This document shows, piece after piece, positions 48,400 to 61,159 of a stretch of 64,000 nt of DNA. The stretch spans positions 3,014,001-3,078,000 of the forward strand of contig JAYKKI010000126.1 in assembly GCA_039881145.1 (NCBI GenBank), written 5' to 3'. The number at the start of each line of letters is the position of its first letter. Positions within the stretch are counted from its first letter, which is position 1. Position numbers and translations under genes: made by a program. The notes beneath the pieces were generated by a model that made no database searches, had not been told where the DNA came from, and saw only the letters and a list, made by a program, of their open reading frames with translations. The stretch comes from Druceiella hillmani. Taxonomy: Eukaryota > Arthropoda > Insecta > Lepidoptera > Hepialidae.

Positions 48400-49000
48400 G
48401 TGGACTGAGTTTTAATGTGGTCGTACGTATATTCAAGGTGATAAACGCCAGGTTTGGCCATCAAAATACCGCATTGACCAACAAGATTGTTACGACAATC
48501 CACAATACTGTGTTAAATGAACACCGATTGAAGATACGTGAAATTTCTGACACTACAAGTATCTCGATATACCGTATCTATTTAATTTTACACAGCGTTA
48601 TGAGCACTAAACAGTTTCCCCCGATGTATGCCACATTTGCTAATACGTAAGGTATTTTCATAAATCCTTCTTAAAAGTGTTTAGACTTATCCAAACAGTA
48701 GGTATAAGCAGGTGAAATTGCCTAAAAATCTTAAATGGTTATAGCTAGGATTTTAACGAATATTCGTGGTGTGGTGCTTATAGACTATTTGGAAAAAGGT
48801 CGAGGCATTGTGTATTAACCAATATATATTAAACTTTTCTAATGAACCAATTGAAGATTGCAGTTCAGGCTAAACGTCTACATCTGGTCAAAGAGATAGT
48901 GCCCTTACACCATAATAGTGAGTTTGCATAAACATCTGGGGTTGTTGCTAAAAATTTCCATGATCTTGGATCGAAAGTATTCCAAAATTGCTGGGATCTA
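48400..49000 (+). pseudogene. Decayed mariner transposase, plus strand
   Basis: The frame at 48417-48650 reads VINARFGHQNTALTNKIVTT, IHNTVLNEHRLKIREISDTT and SISIYRIYLILHSV, the second DNA-binding helix-turn-helix region of mariner (I-x-K-I-H-x-x-x-L-x-D-R-R-x-K). Further on, LIDYLEKGRGI-like residues near 48780 and HHNSEFA-stop-TSGVVAKNFH, DLGSKVFQ (48910-48990) correspond to the catalytic domain and its second Asp region, here altered. The piece between is deleted and stops abound. A 16-bp hairpin abuts its 3' edge. Confidence 0.75.
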
Positions 49001-49026
49001 ATTATCAGATTTAGATCCCAGCAATT
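48986..49026. repeat. Perfect 16-bp inverted repeat, 9-nt loop
   Basis: aattgctgggatctaa (48986-49001) and its reverse complement (49011-49026). It interrupts the mariner relic exactly where the transposase similarity ends. Confidence 0.93.
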
Positions 49027-52000
49027 ACTTCTTTCTAAATTTGAAGAAACACCATTTTGGATGAAAATTCACTGTAGGTGATGAGATAAAAACTGGGACA
49101 ACCATTTATTTTGCAGTTTATCTAATCATATTACCCTGAGCTATCATGATTAATAAACAAGATAATATATTAATAGAATTTAAAATCCGATTATGATCGA
49201 AGAGAGAATGAGATGAAGTTAAATTCCATGACTTATTAACGAGCATCTGCGATTTATAACGGATGTGATCTTTTCTCGTCTGTATTTAAGCTGCTGATTT
49301 TTCTAAACAAAACTGACAATTGGAGTATCTAAATTTTCACATCCTTCAATTAGCAAGATAATTTTATGACCCAACAACACAAATTCGAGTTACAACTTGG
49401 GTTCAATAATTTTTGTTACTGGCTGCAATGCACTTACATCCAACGGTCATTTCTCGTCTAATGATTTGTGACCTCCTAAACTCGCGCATTAATAGATGAA
49501 ACTGTGGGCTAAATTTGCCTGCAAATTCCTGACAAACTGGGACACTATTAACTTTAGGTTCTATTATTGTACTCGTCAAGTGAGTCGAATGTGTTTTATT
49601 ATCGATCGTTGCGTCGCAAGTGCTCTTTCATAGTATTTATGTTTGTACTGATAGAACAACGTATCAAGTTTCAAAGCCATGTTTGAATTTTGGTACGGTT
49701 TTATTGTTTATCAGATTACCGTAATTTTTCCGCTTTTGCCTCGAAAAAAAAGCTGTTTTAAACATTTTTGGATCTTGAAAACTTTCTCCCTCTGAGGTGC
49801 TTTCAGAAAAATATACTATATGATAAATAATAAAGATACAGCAGTTATGTATGTAAATATAAATTAAAAATATCTATACAATTAAAGTAAAAACCGTCAT
49901 CTACTGAATAATTATAAAACTACACATTTATGGAGTTTGCTTATAAAGGAAATAGATGTCACTGTTAATTAATTATGTAATCATTTCTTCATAAATCAGT
50001 AAGGATTTTCACATTGATGCTTGCCAATTGCTTGCCAGCGCTGTGACATGAGGAATTATCTGTCATATTAAGTCTATGAGAAACTCGGTTATTTTTTGTT
50101 TTAATGGACAGCATGAAATAAATTTTTTTTAAAATATTTAGTTATATTTTAGCTTCTGCTGTAACTTCGAAAAAAAATTATATTAGTCTTTACCAGATTC
50201 ATTGAAAAATCTTAGATTTTTTTCTGTCTTTAAAACATTGCAGGGGGTTTAAGATTATTTCATGTAAGATCCGTTGATTACGTCTTGAAGTGCAAAGAAT
50301 TTTATTCACTTTTAGAAACACTTCTATGACAATTTGTAACTTATTAGTGAGTTATTGTGAGTTATTCGCTGTCAAGCAAAAAAAGGTAATGTTTAAATTT
50401 GACCATTATAACTCGTGAACAAACAAACGTACCGCATACATTTACATTTAAAAGAGAGTTTTTAGAAGTTCTCTTTAAGATGCTTACCCAATTTTCGTTT
50501 TTAATTTATTTTGTCATTCTCAATATCAATTATTTATTTTAGGAAAATTCCATTTTTCAAACTTTTCAGTAAACATGTTGTCACTTTTTAAAAAGTAATT
50601 TAATTAACAAAGTTTTCGTAATTTTTTTAGTATCACAGTATTCCTAAATATTGTGAAAAACGGTCGAGAGGTCAGATTTTTTTTACCGTTTATCGTACAC
50701 AATGAAACATAAAGTAATGAAAAAAAAATTAAAGCGTCATCAATCTCTCAATTTTCTCCTTTTTCTTAGAATAATAAGGCATTTTTTTCGTAAAAAATTA
50801 TCAATACCAACGCGAGTCGTCGAACTAGCAGAACAAAGGATTTCAGTACTTGGGCAACATAGCTCATTACATGGACTAATAGCAAGGCAAATATTGACTA
50901 ATTGGTGATTTTTTATGAAGAAGAGAACAATTTATTTAGCTATTTAAAAAAAACCCAAAATTTCTGAAAAATTTCGATTATCTTTTCATTTTAACACATA
51001 GTGTATATAGTACTAACTTTTATTTTTAATATAATGTTAATATGTCCAGGGTGGTAAAATGGCAACATCAAATTCAAATATTTCGATTTTTGAGTTCACA
51101 TTGATATACGTGATTTTTAGGCTGTTAAATATATCATCTTGTATAATAAATTTAATATCATCTTCTATAATAGCCGTCATATCACTTCAAAATCTACCTA
51201 TAGTATTGAACAAAAAGCGACAAGTATAATATCAGGTTAACTTTACATTAAAATAAATTTTCCTTTTGTGCCATCAATTTTAGCTCTTAAGCCATGACTG
51301 CTAGTTTGGCTTGACATCAGGCTTGTTTGTCTGAGTTTCCCCTGTGGACGAAAAAAAGCTCTTCCAGTTTCTTCATAATTGCTATTCGTTATGAAATATA
51401 AAGTATGTAAATAAAGCTTTAACATATACATTTCATTAGAACACGTTTTAGAAAAGTGGTTCATTCGGACGAACCTACTTTTAACGTAATAATTCCTTCA
51501 CGTTATTGTAACGTAGCAAAAATTTTCTGTAGTAATTAAATTTTAACACTGAATTTCATTAAATGCCTTACACAACGCTATTAAATATAGGAGTTTGACA
51601 GATCTCACGGTTCTCTGACGACGTTTAAAAAAAATTAGGAGATCTGGAATTATTGTCCCTGTTTTCCTACAACCTTTGAGTAGAGATCTAAAATATCTTT
51701 CTTTTTTTCATAATTAAAGGTTCAGTAGTCTCAGAAATATGGAAAAAATAACATTTTTTTCCGTATGTTTTTCGGTATATACTTAAAGATATATACACAA
51801 TAAAAATTAAGTAGTTGTTGGTACTCTTATTATTGCTGTTACTATTATTTTTTATACATATTTAAAAAAAAAATTCTTATTCTTTAATTGAATGTCTTCA
51901 ATTCATCTTTAATTTCAAGAGGGCATGTGTTCAACTATCAAATCAATAATGATCATGTACTTACGAAATTTTTTTTACTTAGATTCTTCTTCGAGTTAAT

Positions 52001-53185
52001 GTTAAAATGTTTCATTACATTTTTAATTTCTCCCTTTTCTGCATTAAAAGTCAAAACAAAAGCTTTATAAGAGGTTGATATTAGGTTAATTTGTCGAGGA
52101 AAACTGAATTAGTGAAGTTAAAGTGTTTTTAAGTGATCGACTATTTAACCAGTGCAGTCACCGGTAGCGGTAACTAGTTTACTCACCTGTGATGGAGCAT
52201 GGGATTTATTAAAGAGTTACAATTCAACAACTACATCAATTTACAATTCATTTTTACAATTCATCAACTGAGATATAACGAGTAAGATTGTAATGAAACC
52301 ATCAGCCCTAAAATGTAATCCGTAGTCTAAAACTTCTAAACATAACAGAGCATGCAAAACATCCAATTACACAATAGATACATAGTCCAGTAGTAATAGA
52401 TACATACTTCATCACCCAAAAAATCATCGCTGTTATTCTAACTTTCAACAACACAAATAAGTCAAAGTGTGGTCACAAAAACACTGTCAAACCGTACCTT
52501 AAGCCCGGGATCAAAATGTCAGTTTTGTCTGTGAAAAATAACAATAAAACATACATTTATTATTTCAACTCTGCTATTATAACCATGCTTGACACTCAAT
52601 TGTTATGGATGGATTAGACTTCAGTGTGTATACGATAACAAGCTAAAATTTGGTCTTAAGTTTATCAGGCAAATGTAACCTCGTAACCAATATTCAAAAT
52701 TTGTTTAACTCAGTAGACCAAATTTTATAATAAATAGGAACTAATGATCTTAGTGTTTTATTCTAAAAACTAATAATGGCGTAATAGTTACTTAGTCACA
52801 ACTCGTAAATGGACCAAAACGTAGTAATGGTAATATAAACGACGCACGCAAAGATTCGGAAAAAAGTGAAAGTATAATAAGGCTTTTTTATTTTTTTATG
52901 AAAAGATGAGTTTATGAATGTACATATAAATTTTTTACTTATGAAAACAATAAATAACCGCGTTTAATTTAACATTTTTCTAATAAATTTAACACGTTTA
53001 CCGATTAATACGAATCTTCACGCGAATCCAACTTGATCTGGAAGGCTTTATAGATATATATTAATTTTGTCTTCGACTCTTTCATTTCTTACAATTGTTT
53101 TCCAATCTTCCTATTATCATCAATTTAGTTGTACTATTTCAGCACACCTTTCTTTCTATACTTTAACTGTTACACATCATCCACA
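49027..53185. other. Unassigned AT-rich sequence
   Basis: A 68-codon frame at 50702-50908 (ending TRVVELAEQRISVLGQHSSL) looks somewhat protein-like, but there is no recognised family or splice support. The block 49425-49500 shares a repeat with 53190-53330. Near 52160, 'ccagtgcagtcaccggtagcgg' and 'agtttactcacctgtgat' resemble the 246-bp array unit, so a diverged relative may lie there. Nothing else is supportable. Confidence 0.4.
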
Positions 53186-53189
53186 TTAG

Positions 53190-53460
53190 ACGTAACTGTT
53201 GCTCGTCAAGTAACTTGTAACTCTAACGTTCGACTGCGATTTACATACATCGGATGTAGTCATTTTGTCGTCAAATGATTTGTAACCTTCCGAACTCGAA
53301 TTACGGACAAAGAGTGCGAGTGGACGTGAATCACTGGTACACTGCGAGCACGTGCACTCCGCTCGCGGGCTCGAGCCCAATTGATACCGATGGGCGACAC
53401 GGCCGCACGGTGACTAATGCCATTCATTGTTCTTGACATCGTGGGGTCGATAACCAGCGG
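53190..53460. repeat. GC-richer dispersed repeat, partner at 49425-49500
   Basis: The stretch 'ttacatacatcggatgtagt ... tcgtcaaatgatttgtaacc ... cgaactcg' matches, with changes, 'ttacatccaacggtcatt ... tcgtctaatgatttgtgacc ... aaactcgcg' at 49430-49500. The remainder to 53460 is GC-rich (ccgctcgcgggctcgagccc). Element type unknown. Confidence 0.6.
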
Positions 53461-53764
53461 TGTATCTTAATTTATTCATTTATTTAAGGCTAGCTTTTAC
53501 TTGCAGCTCCACCCTATCTTTTTATTGTATTGCAATGTTTAAATAGGTTATTTGACTTGATTTTCTAAATTGTTTCAAATTGTTCTATTTTGCATTATAA
53601 GCACACTACATTTACATTTTCAGGATATATGCCGTATTTTTTATATAAATCACTTTTAAAGTTTGAATTTTTGAACTCGCGCTAAAAACGCAATTTCTGT
53701 AATGGCTAGCATGACGTCACACGCAATATAAACATAAACAGTTATTATTTATTTTCATATTAAA

Positions 53765-53945
53765 ATGGTGTGTAGTACCACAATATACAAATACGTCTAT
53801 AAAAAGTCCATATAAAGTGTTTGTTTCAGTACCAACGAATCCTAAAAGTCGAAAAAGTGCTGTAATTAGTCCGAAGAGATCCAAACAGCATTATAGCGCA
53901 CTCAAATGATTTTATGTGTGAAGATTATTTCGATGTTAGGAATAT
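53765..53945 (+). pseudogene. THAP-domain remnant
   Basis: The plus strand from ATG 53765 reads MVCSTTIYKYVYKKS, then after a frameshift FVSVPTNPKSRKSAVISPKR, then NDFMCEDYFDVR near 53910-53940. The order Met-x-C, F-x-x-x-P-x-x-P-x-x-R and C-E-D-H-F (His changed to Tyr here) is the THAP zinc-binding domain of about 90 residues. Broken frames and a lost metal ligand show it is dead. THAP domains occur both in host genes and in P-type or other DNA transposons; the origin here is open. Confidence 0.5.
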
Positions 53946-56704
53946 TTGTTTTAAATATTATTATCGATATCAATGCCTATAAACCAAAAGAATAAGAACA
54001 TTAAATTTTGGTATGAATGCGTTTTACTCGCCTATGATGTCATCTGACTTTTAACCAATAACAAGGCGTTTGCGACGTTGATTGAATTTCAAAAAATATT
54101 GTGATTTCTTTACTTTTTTTAATTAAACTTATTGTTTCGAAAATGAAAAGCGATACGATAACGTAAATAATACGTTATAATCTAAAAGGATGACCACGAA
54201 TTGTTGTATATTTTCGATGTTGTCAAGTAGCCTATTATTTATTGACATTGATGTTTAGATTGTTGAAATTGCAGTTAACATTTTAAGTTTATTTTTTAAA
54301 ATACGATTTTCCTCTCTGCTAGCTACTTGCATAATACTTACAAACTTTTTGTTGTTATTTTTAATATTTACCAATGACATGTTAAAGAATCTTTGAAATA
54401 AAATGCTGTAAAATATTAACTATTTATCGCATTGAAATAGTACTCAAAATGTTTTCATATTTTCTTAATTTGTTCTTGTATTTAAAGAAAAAAATCATTT
54501 GGTTAATTTATCACAAATCTTTAAAGATATGAATATACTGCCAAGGTTTTTTAAAGATATCTAAGTTTAATAATTTTGTCATACTTAATGTCCAAAGGTT
54601 TAGACAGCGTAAGCCAAAATAAGCCTTAATTTACAGATCTTGCTCCAACTTGCTTCATAAATATTGCTATAGCTTCATACAAGGTATATTAATATTTCAA
54701 CGTATATTAATGTTAAAATATACAATAAAACTTTTCGGAATTAACTGAACTTTCTTCAAATATATTTACGTTATTATTTTCTATTATATTTTTGTATGAA
54801 TATGGTATATGTTTTTCTTGACAAATTAAAACAATTGTAAATTTTACTTTGAATTCTAAAAGGTTTTCGTTATTATTTACTACAGTAAAATATGATTAAA
54901 ATTGTATGAATAATAAAATGTTTATTAATGATTAATGAAATATTAATGTAATATAAATTATTTAAAAAAAAACCATTGAAAACTGATGTTCTACGATTCA
55001 ATTTATATAATACGTTAATTTATATGCGCGGTGAATGCATCATTACTGCCAGTGTTCATTATATTTGATCTTCTTTTTGTAACTATTCATATTATTTTAC
55101 TTTGTTAATTTTACTAGATTATACATTTGAAAGTCGTAAGTGAAACTTATTATGCAATTAACAATTCTAACGAAAAGTAATTTAAGATTAGTTATGAGTA
55201 CCAAGTATTAATTATTCCACATATTTATAATAATTAATTGTTAATCATAAATATGCAATCACGTAACTAAACTAAACTTTAGCTTAGCTATGTGTATTAT
55301 TTATTTCAATACGATTTTGTAAAATTTCTTTGGCATTTGCATGCCAATGGAAATATAGGATTGGAGAATTAATAAAATAAACAGTATTGGTATGCATTGA
55401 AAAAAGGCAGCATCCAAGTGGAAAGTGAACAGGGTCACAAATTTCATTTGATAAACGGTTTTTATTAGTTAAAAGCTAGTTATGTTTGAATGAGTTATGA
55501 TTATATTCATAGAAATATTAGATTGTAATTGTAAATGAAAACCTTCCGGGGAGACTAGTAGAGGTATTTACAATCTTTATGAAATATTGTCTGGCGACTA
55601 GATTTGGGTTTTCTTTATTGTCATGCATGTCAACGTTGAATTGTGAACATTTAATTTTATATTAGTAATTTCTTTAATTAGTGTAAATAATATATAATAT
55701 AAAATAGGAATACAAAACACTTCCCTTCCTTTGACAGAGAATGTAGATCATAAAGTAATTTTAAGACCAATAAGTATTCTTCACTATTATGTATCAGTTA
55801 AGATTTTATTTTTTATATATTTGAAATAAGTTGAAGTTATTTACTGAATAGATCGTAGAACAAATAGTGTATTAATTACGTTAACTAAATAACTAAAGTA
55901 TATCCTCGATTGTCTACCAACAAACTTATATTTATAGAGATAATACGCGTTAAGGTTTCTATCCAATCTATTTTGTTATTGAGTAAATTTAATTTTTTGA
56001 TAAGAAACTAAATAATCCAATAATCAGCAAATTATTTGCTGGATAAAATTTTCGAATTAGAAATAGTTTGTAGGTCTTCCGAGCATAAAATTAAGTTGGT
56101 GCGATGGAGGGGCTATGTTTCAGCCGCTATTTTTAAAGATATTTTTTTTTCTTTAAATGTATTTGAAACGGTTGGATTTAAGAAAAAAAATGTAACACTT
56201 TGTATAGAGTATAGAATAATTAAATATTGTTCTTTAATGACTATATTTTCAAAATTACACCGTTTTTAAGCACGGAAAAATGTATAGTAAAGGTAGTCAA
56301 TGTTCGTAAGATGGCCGTAAATTATAAATGAAAATCTAGAGAATTTTATACTTTATAAAAAATATCAACATTTTTGTCATAAGTCCAATCATTTCCGAGA
56401 TATTAAATAAAAACCATTTCCTAAAATGGCAGTTGAAGCATAGCACGACCGCCGAGACACCTTAAATATATACTCAGGTTGATACAAATTTTGTTTATTT
56501 GATTAGTAATTATTTTTTAAATTTGAAATTTATTTCGAACCGCCAAGAATTTTGGACTAAGGGTTGCCAACATCGCCATAAAATATTAAAAAGAAATAAA
56601 TGTTCGCGACCCCTCACTAAAGCGACTGTCAAACATACGGTCTCGTAGTTTATGTCATCTGCCTCTACACGTACCTACACCATTGAGTTGCGCTTTTCAT
56701 TAAG
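53946..56704. other. Long AT-rich stretch without recognised genes
   Basis: 54100-56000 is very AT-rich. A 77-codon plus frame at 56036-56269 has no motif. From 56550 the base composition becomes less AT-rich, leading into a candidate promoter. Confidence 0.5.
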
Positions 56705-56740
56705 TATAAAAAGTCAAATGTTTGTAAAACACATTAGTCT
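56705..56740 (+). promoter_or_regulatory. Candidate core promoter (TATA box, possible initiator)
   Basis: TATAAAAAG at 56705-56713 is followed about 25-30 nt later by acattagtctta, a possible initiator near 56733. A better arthropod-type TCAGTC lies at 56794 but is too far from the TATA box. The segment precedes a signal-peptide exon on the same strand. Confidence 0.4.
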
Positions 56741-56878
56741 TAATACGAATCGATACGAGACACTACTGTACTCACTCCAGTGAGCTTAGTCATCAGTCAA
56801 CCTCGGTCAATAAAAATAATTTATAAACAATAATAAACTTACAGTATTTCAGAAACATATTGGCTCGCGATATCCTTT

Positions 56879-57023
56879 GTAAGTTGCGGGTTTTGAAACA
56901 GTCGTAAATAGGAAGTGAACAGTTTCGTTGTGCGTGAATCAAAATCTTTACTCAAGTTCCGGTCATGTTAGAGATTTATTAATTTATTTGCAAATATTCA
57001 ATTTAATAATTTTTTTTGTTTAG
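56879..57023 (+). other. Possible 5'UTR intron (145 nt)
   Basis: A GTAAGT donor at 56879 and a T-rich acceptor ending tttttttgtttag at 57023 would remove this segment from the leader, leaving 16 nt before the ATG. This is inferred from splice signals only. Confidence 0.35.
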
Positions 57024-57039
57024 TAAATTTTTGTGAATC

Positions 57040-57098
57040 ATGTCTGCTTTAATTGTCTTCGTTATCCTTTGCATATTTTCGTCCTGCGATATTTTCAG
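57040..57098 (+). CDS. Candidate first coding exon encoding a signal peptide
   Basis: ATG 57040 opens a 59-nt exon, MSALIVFVILCIFSSCDIF plus AG, ending at a consensus donor CAG-GTGAGT. The product starts with a hydrophobic core (ALIVFVILCIF) followed by small and polar residues, as in a secretory signal peptide. The exon is in phase 2, and the partner exon must begin with one base completing Ser or Arg. A TATA box and a possible leader intron lie upstream. I could not identify the following exon with confidence; the product is likely secreted or membrane-inserted, family unknown. Confidence 0.5.
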
Positions 57099-57349
57099 GT
57101 GAGTGTTTTTGTTTGGTTTTGTTTTTTTAAATTTCATAGTTTTTATGTAATTCACAGTTTGTCTTCTATTGCAATATTTAATCGGGTTGGACAGAATAAC
57201 GCTTGATTTATTGCCATAAATTTTATAATATATTTTCGCTTGTTAGTAACATTTTGACAGAAACAGAATAATTTTCAATGTCAGTTTACAGTTTATTTTT
57301 AATTAATTTAGGCAATGGCTTCAAATTAAAGAAAATAATCGATATTGAT

Positions 57350-57915
57350 GATTTCTTGTTATTGTTTTTAAAAATTTATTACGAATTCCACTAGATTTTT
57401 AATGTTATTTTTATTTCTTATTTCTTATTAACAATTATTGATAGTTTAAACAATAAATGCACGTTTGCAAAAATATTATTTGATTTTGTTTTATGGCTAA
57501 AATTTGAATTTCCTTTTTTGCTCTTTCCTAATTGTCAGTCATTGATTTGTGATCTTGTTTTTAAAAAATTACTACGAATTCCGCTAGATTTTTAATGTTA
57601 TTTTTATTTTTTATTAACAATTATTGATAGTTTAAACAATAAATGCGCGTTTGCAAAGATATTATTTGATTTTGTTTTATGGCTAAAATTTGTATTTCGT
57701 TTTTTGCTCTTTTCTTATTGTCAGTCTTGATTTTAAAAAATTATTACGAATTTCGCTAGATTTTTAATGTTATTTTTATTTCTTATTAACAATTATTGAT
57801 AGTTTAAACAATAAATGCGCGTTTGTAAAGATATTATTTGGTTTTGTTTCATGGCTAAAATTTGTATTTCGGTTTTTGCTCTTTCCTGATTGTCAATCAT
57901 TGATTTGTGATCTTT
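57350..57915. repeat. Three tandem copies of a 172-186-bp unit
   Basis: The marker caataaatgc occurs at 57451, 57637 and 57809. Shared blocks include cgctagatttttaatgttat, aacaattattgatagtttaa and tttatggctaaaattt. The array lies in the presumed first intron after the signal-peptide exon. Confidence 0.92.
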
Positions 57916-58087
57916 TTATATTCTAACAGTACTGGTATCTTAAAAGTTATATTTTATTTATGCAACGCAAGGCCCATTTTGGGAAGTTTCCTTCGCGGTC
58001 ACATAAAGTAAATGCTTGAGAAACTTCAAGAACAAACTTTGATCAATTTGTAAAGATAATTTTGTGTTATATCTAATACTGAGAAAG

Positions 58088-58129
<42 letters not shown>

Positions 58130-58558
58130 TTTTTATAGGAAGTTTTTTCTTTAAGTTTTAAACTTGTTAAGACTGTGAACATCGCACTCGTCCGCATTTA
58201 GATTCACGAGATCTTAATTACAAAGGCACCGCATAAGGATAAAGTAATTTATGTCCATATATAAAAAAATTCGGAAAAAATACAATATGTTTGTGCTTAC
58301 TATTCACACGTGTTCCATCTGTTTTACATTATGTATATTTACTATGCAAATAAGACGACAGTTACATGTGATTGTACACTTGTATTTTTTAATATGCTGA
58401 TTAATATAAAACGGTTTGGTAACGAAATAGACAACGTCTTTTGTTTGATACCGAATTTAGAATTTAGGAAACATCTTATTTTGTGAATTCGGCGTCGCCA
58501 CGGTACGTTTCATCATTTGACAGAGTATTGAAATAATAATATATTAATGACAAGAGTA
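57916..58558. other. Spacer with (TA)n at 58091-58126
   Basis: A run of about 18 TA units at 58091-58126. A 79-codon minus frame crosses it and is not considered real. Confidence 0.8.
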
Positions 58559-58800
58559 TTAGCTTTCTTCCTTACATTCAGCAAATAATTTTGTAACGTC
58601 AAATAATTTTTTTTGTTGATAAAAATTTGTATTAATTTTATAATCGAAATTGGAAATCATACTGATGTCACTTGATTCGTATTTCAGTAAAGGTACACTC
58701 TCCCGGTCTAAATTCCTGATGAATTCATTCGGTCTGAATAGCAGAAATGAAATGTCCCTCCGCATGTCGTAGCATAATTCATTCAGTTTAAAACTGATTG
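58559..58800 (-). other. Possible 3'-terminal exon or decayed frame
   Basis: Minus frame, after an acceptor-like ATCACAATCAG near 58797: FKLNELCYDMRRDISFLLFR, PNEFIRNLDRESVPLLKYES, SDISMISNFDYKINTNFYQQ and a stop 18 codons later (ending AECKEES). Charge pattern and length look protein-like for AT-rich DNA. No family is recognised and no other exon is visible. Confidence 0.27.
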
Positions 58801-59530
58801 TGATGAAATTTTACAGAAAGAATGCATAGAAATATATCTTTTCACATATTTACCCCTCATCTACATACATCTTCTCCATAATCGTTATCAAAATTGAGAG
58901 CGATTTTTTTTTCTCACAGACCCCATCGTGTGGGGTATTTATCATTGAAAATACGATGCATAGTAATTTTTTTTTGTTTGAAAATAAATGCATAGTAATA
59001 TTTTTTTTTGTTTGAAATCATTTTTAAACATAAAGTAAAGATATATAGGCAAACAATAATCTTTCAGTCATTTTCTAACGCCACTGTGAAAGGTAAAAAA
59101 TATTAGGAATTGTATAAACGTAGTAGAAAATGCAAAAATATTAATATCTAAATAGGTTAATAGAAACACAAGGGTACATACCCTTAAATGTTTAAACTTT
59201 TTTTATTGCAGAGGTCCTCGTAGTACGAGTATTACCTGTTTGTAACAAGTTTATTTAATTCACTTTTATCATAATACAATCTCACTAAAATTTCTTACGA
59301 TTCGTCTCGTGATTTAATTGTTTGAAATGTAATATTTTGAATATAACATTTCCAAGAATATTTTAATAGAAAGGTTAATTTTATATACTAATGCAGTTGC
59401 CAATTATTAGCAATTACAATTACCAATTATCAAGCATTAACAATTAGCGCAAATGAAATACTGTTCAATAATTGGCGCGGAGATTGAATCTGTAAGTGAT
59501 TTGTTTGTTTATATCCATTACTTTCCTTGC
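58801..59530. other. AT-rich spacer with a short duplication
   Basis: 'gcatagtaat-T(n)-gtttgaaa' occurs twice at 58957-59020. Nothing else. Confidence 0.5.
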
Positions 59531-59537
59531 TCGAGTG

Positions 59538-59597
59538 TTTCTTTTTTTCTTGGGCGACAACGTGGAAATCAGGAAAGTTACAGTGTCGAAAGAAAGG
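59538..59597 (+). other. Candidate internal exon ending in GTAATG (weak)
   Basis: After ccttgctcgag, an open stretch ends at AAG-GTAATG (59598). In the phase required by the signal-peptide exon it reads VSFFLGRQRGNQESYSVERK. The next frame reads GDNVEIRKVTVSKER, which looks at least as protein-like, so the assignment is uncertain. Confidence 0.2.
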
Positions 59598-60325
59598 TAA
59601 TGGGGTTTATTTTTCATTTTTTTGCGATTTCGATATAATTGATTTCATTATCTATATCAATAAGAGCATGAAAATGAGTATGAAAGAATACATTCCGGTA
59701 ACAAGTCAGGCTATTGCTACTTTTTTCAGGGTACATTTCCACCTCGCTCCATTTCTTCGATTCTGTGCTTCTCAAACTATTTAGAAATTTCTCTAGCATT
59801 TGTTTCCCTTTTCTGACGCGAGCGAGTTTTGGATCAATGACAATTATTTTATGATTCGAATTGAGAAGTGGGGAATTAGTTATTTTAAAAATAAATATAA
59901 AAATATTACTCTATAGAATATCGAAAAGGTAGTAAAAATTAGTTCAGCAGTATCTCATATTGTCGAATTAATAAACTGATTTTCTTATTGGTTGGCAAGT
60001 GAGAAGGCGTACGGGACGTTGTGGTAAAGTACGGTGATGTTGATCAATTCGCGGCACGTGAAGATGAACAATTTATGTTCACACACTTAAAAATATGTAA
60101 CTAGTACGTACTTTTGTGCGCGGTTCATTCATGCGTTGAATTATAATAGTGTTGTGCTTAAATTACATATCGATATTGATGACTAAATAGTCAAAATCGT
60201 ATTTAACATTTTAAGTATTTTTTTATACATTCTTTGTTATAAATTTCTTTTGGAACTGCTTTAAAAAATCTAATAGCTCAATAACTTTACAATGTACATT
60301 AATGATATGTATATTGATGATACTT

Positions 60326-60327
<2 letters not shown>
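59598..60327. other. Unassigned spacer
   Basis: Nothing recognised beyond short open frames without motifs. Confidence 0.4.

Positions 60328-60402
<75 letters not shown>
60328..60402. repeat. (TA)n microsatellite
   Basis: TA units with two catata interruptions. Confidence 0.97.
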
Positions 60403-60405
<3 letters not shown>

Positions 60406-61159
60406 TTTATTTTGTATCATAGCAAAATATTCTGAACTAAGCAATAAAACTAACAGGCGAACAGACGGAGAGCATTTTGTACATTATATAGAAGTAGATA
60501 ATGAAAGAAATAAGGTATAAAATACTAAATGAATCGATTTGATTCTATGTACATGGGAAGGTGGCATATCTGCTTTGTACTAGATTACATTGTTTGGCGA
60601 TTTTACGACCAATGTTTACATTTCATTCGCCATTTTTCAATATAATGAAATCTGTAACTGAGATCGCTGAACAGTCTTTGTTAATTGTGTGAATTTTATT
60701 ACTAATTCGACTTATAATGAGATAAGTTAGTAGCGATTACGGATACACTGTAAACTCATCGAAATCGGTGATGTTTCAGAAGAAACTTTGCTAAAATTTG
60801 GAAGGTGATTGTGATTGTGGTGATGATGGTAGTTTATTTAATGCATCGAATCAGATTTTGTTTATCTTTGAATTTAAGTGATTTTGAATCTCGAAATTAA
60901 ATACGATACATTTGAATTAAGACTGTAATGAAGTGCCAAATTTTCATATAAAATGTGTAGCAACATTATTTTCATTCTAAAACATCACCAATTTTGATGA
61001 TTTCTATAGCGTATCTGATATCGCCAGTATCTAGAATAATTTATTTTTTCGATATTACTTTTAGACATAAAAATATTAGCAGGCTCGAAATCAGATGTTT
61101 TACAAAAAATGGCTTCATCTTAAAATGCTTGCAAATAAATATTGAATCAAGCAATACGA
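60403..61159. other. Unassigned spacer
   Basis: No supportable feature. Confidence 0.4.

Noticed and set aside
50702..50908. 68-codon plus frame ending TRVVELAEQRISVLGQHSSL
   Set aside because: Mildly protein-like, but family unknown and isolated; not enough to call a gene.
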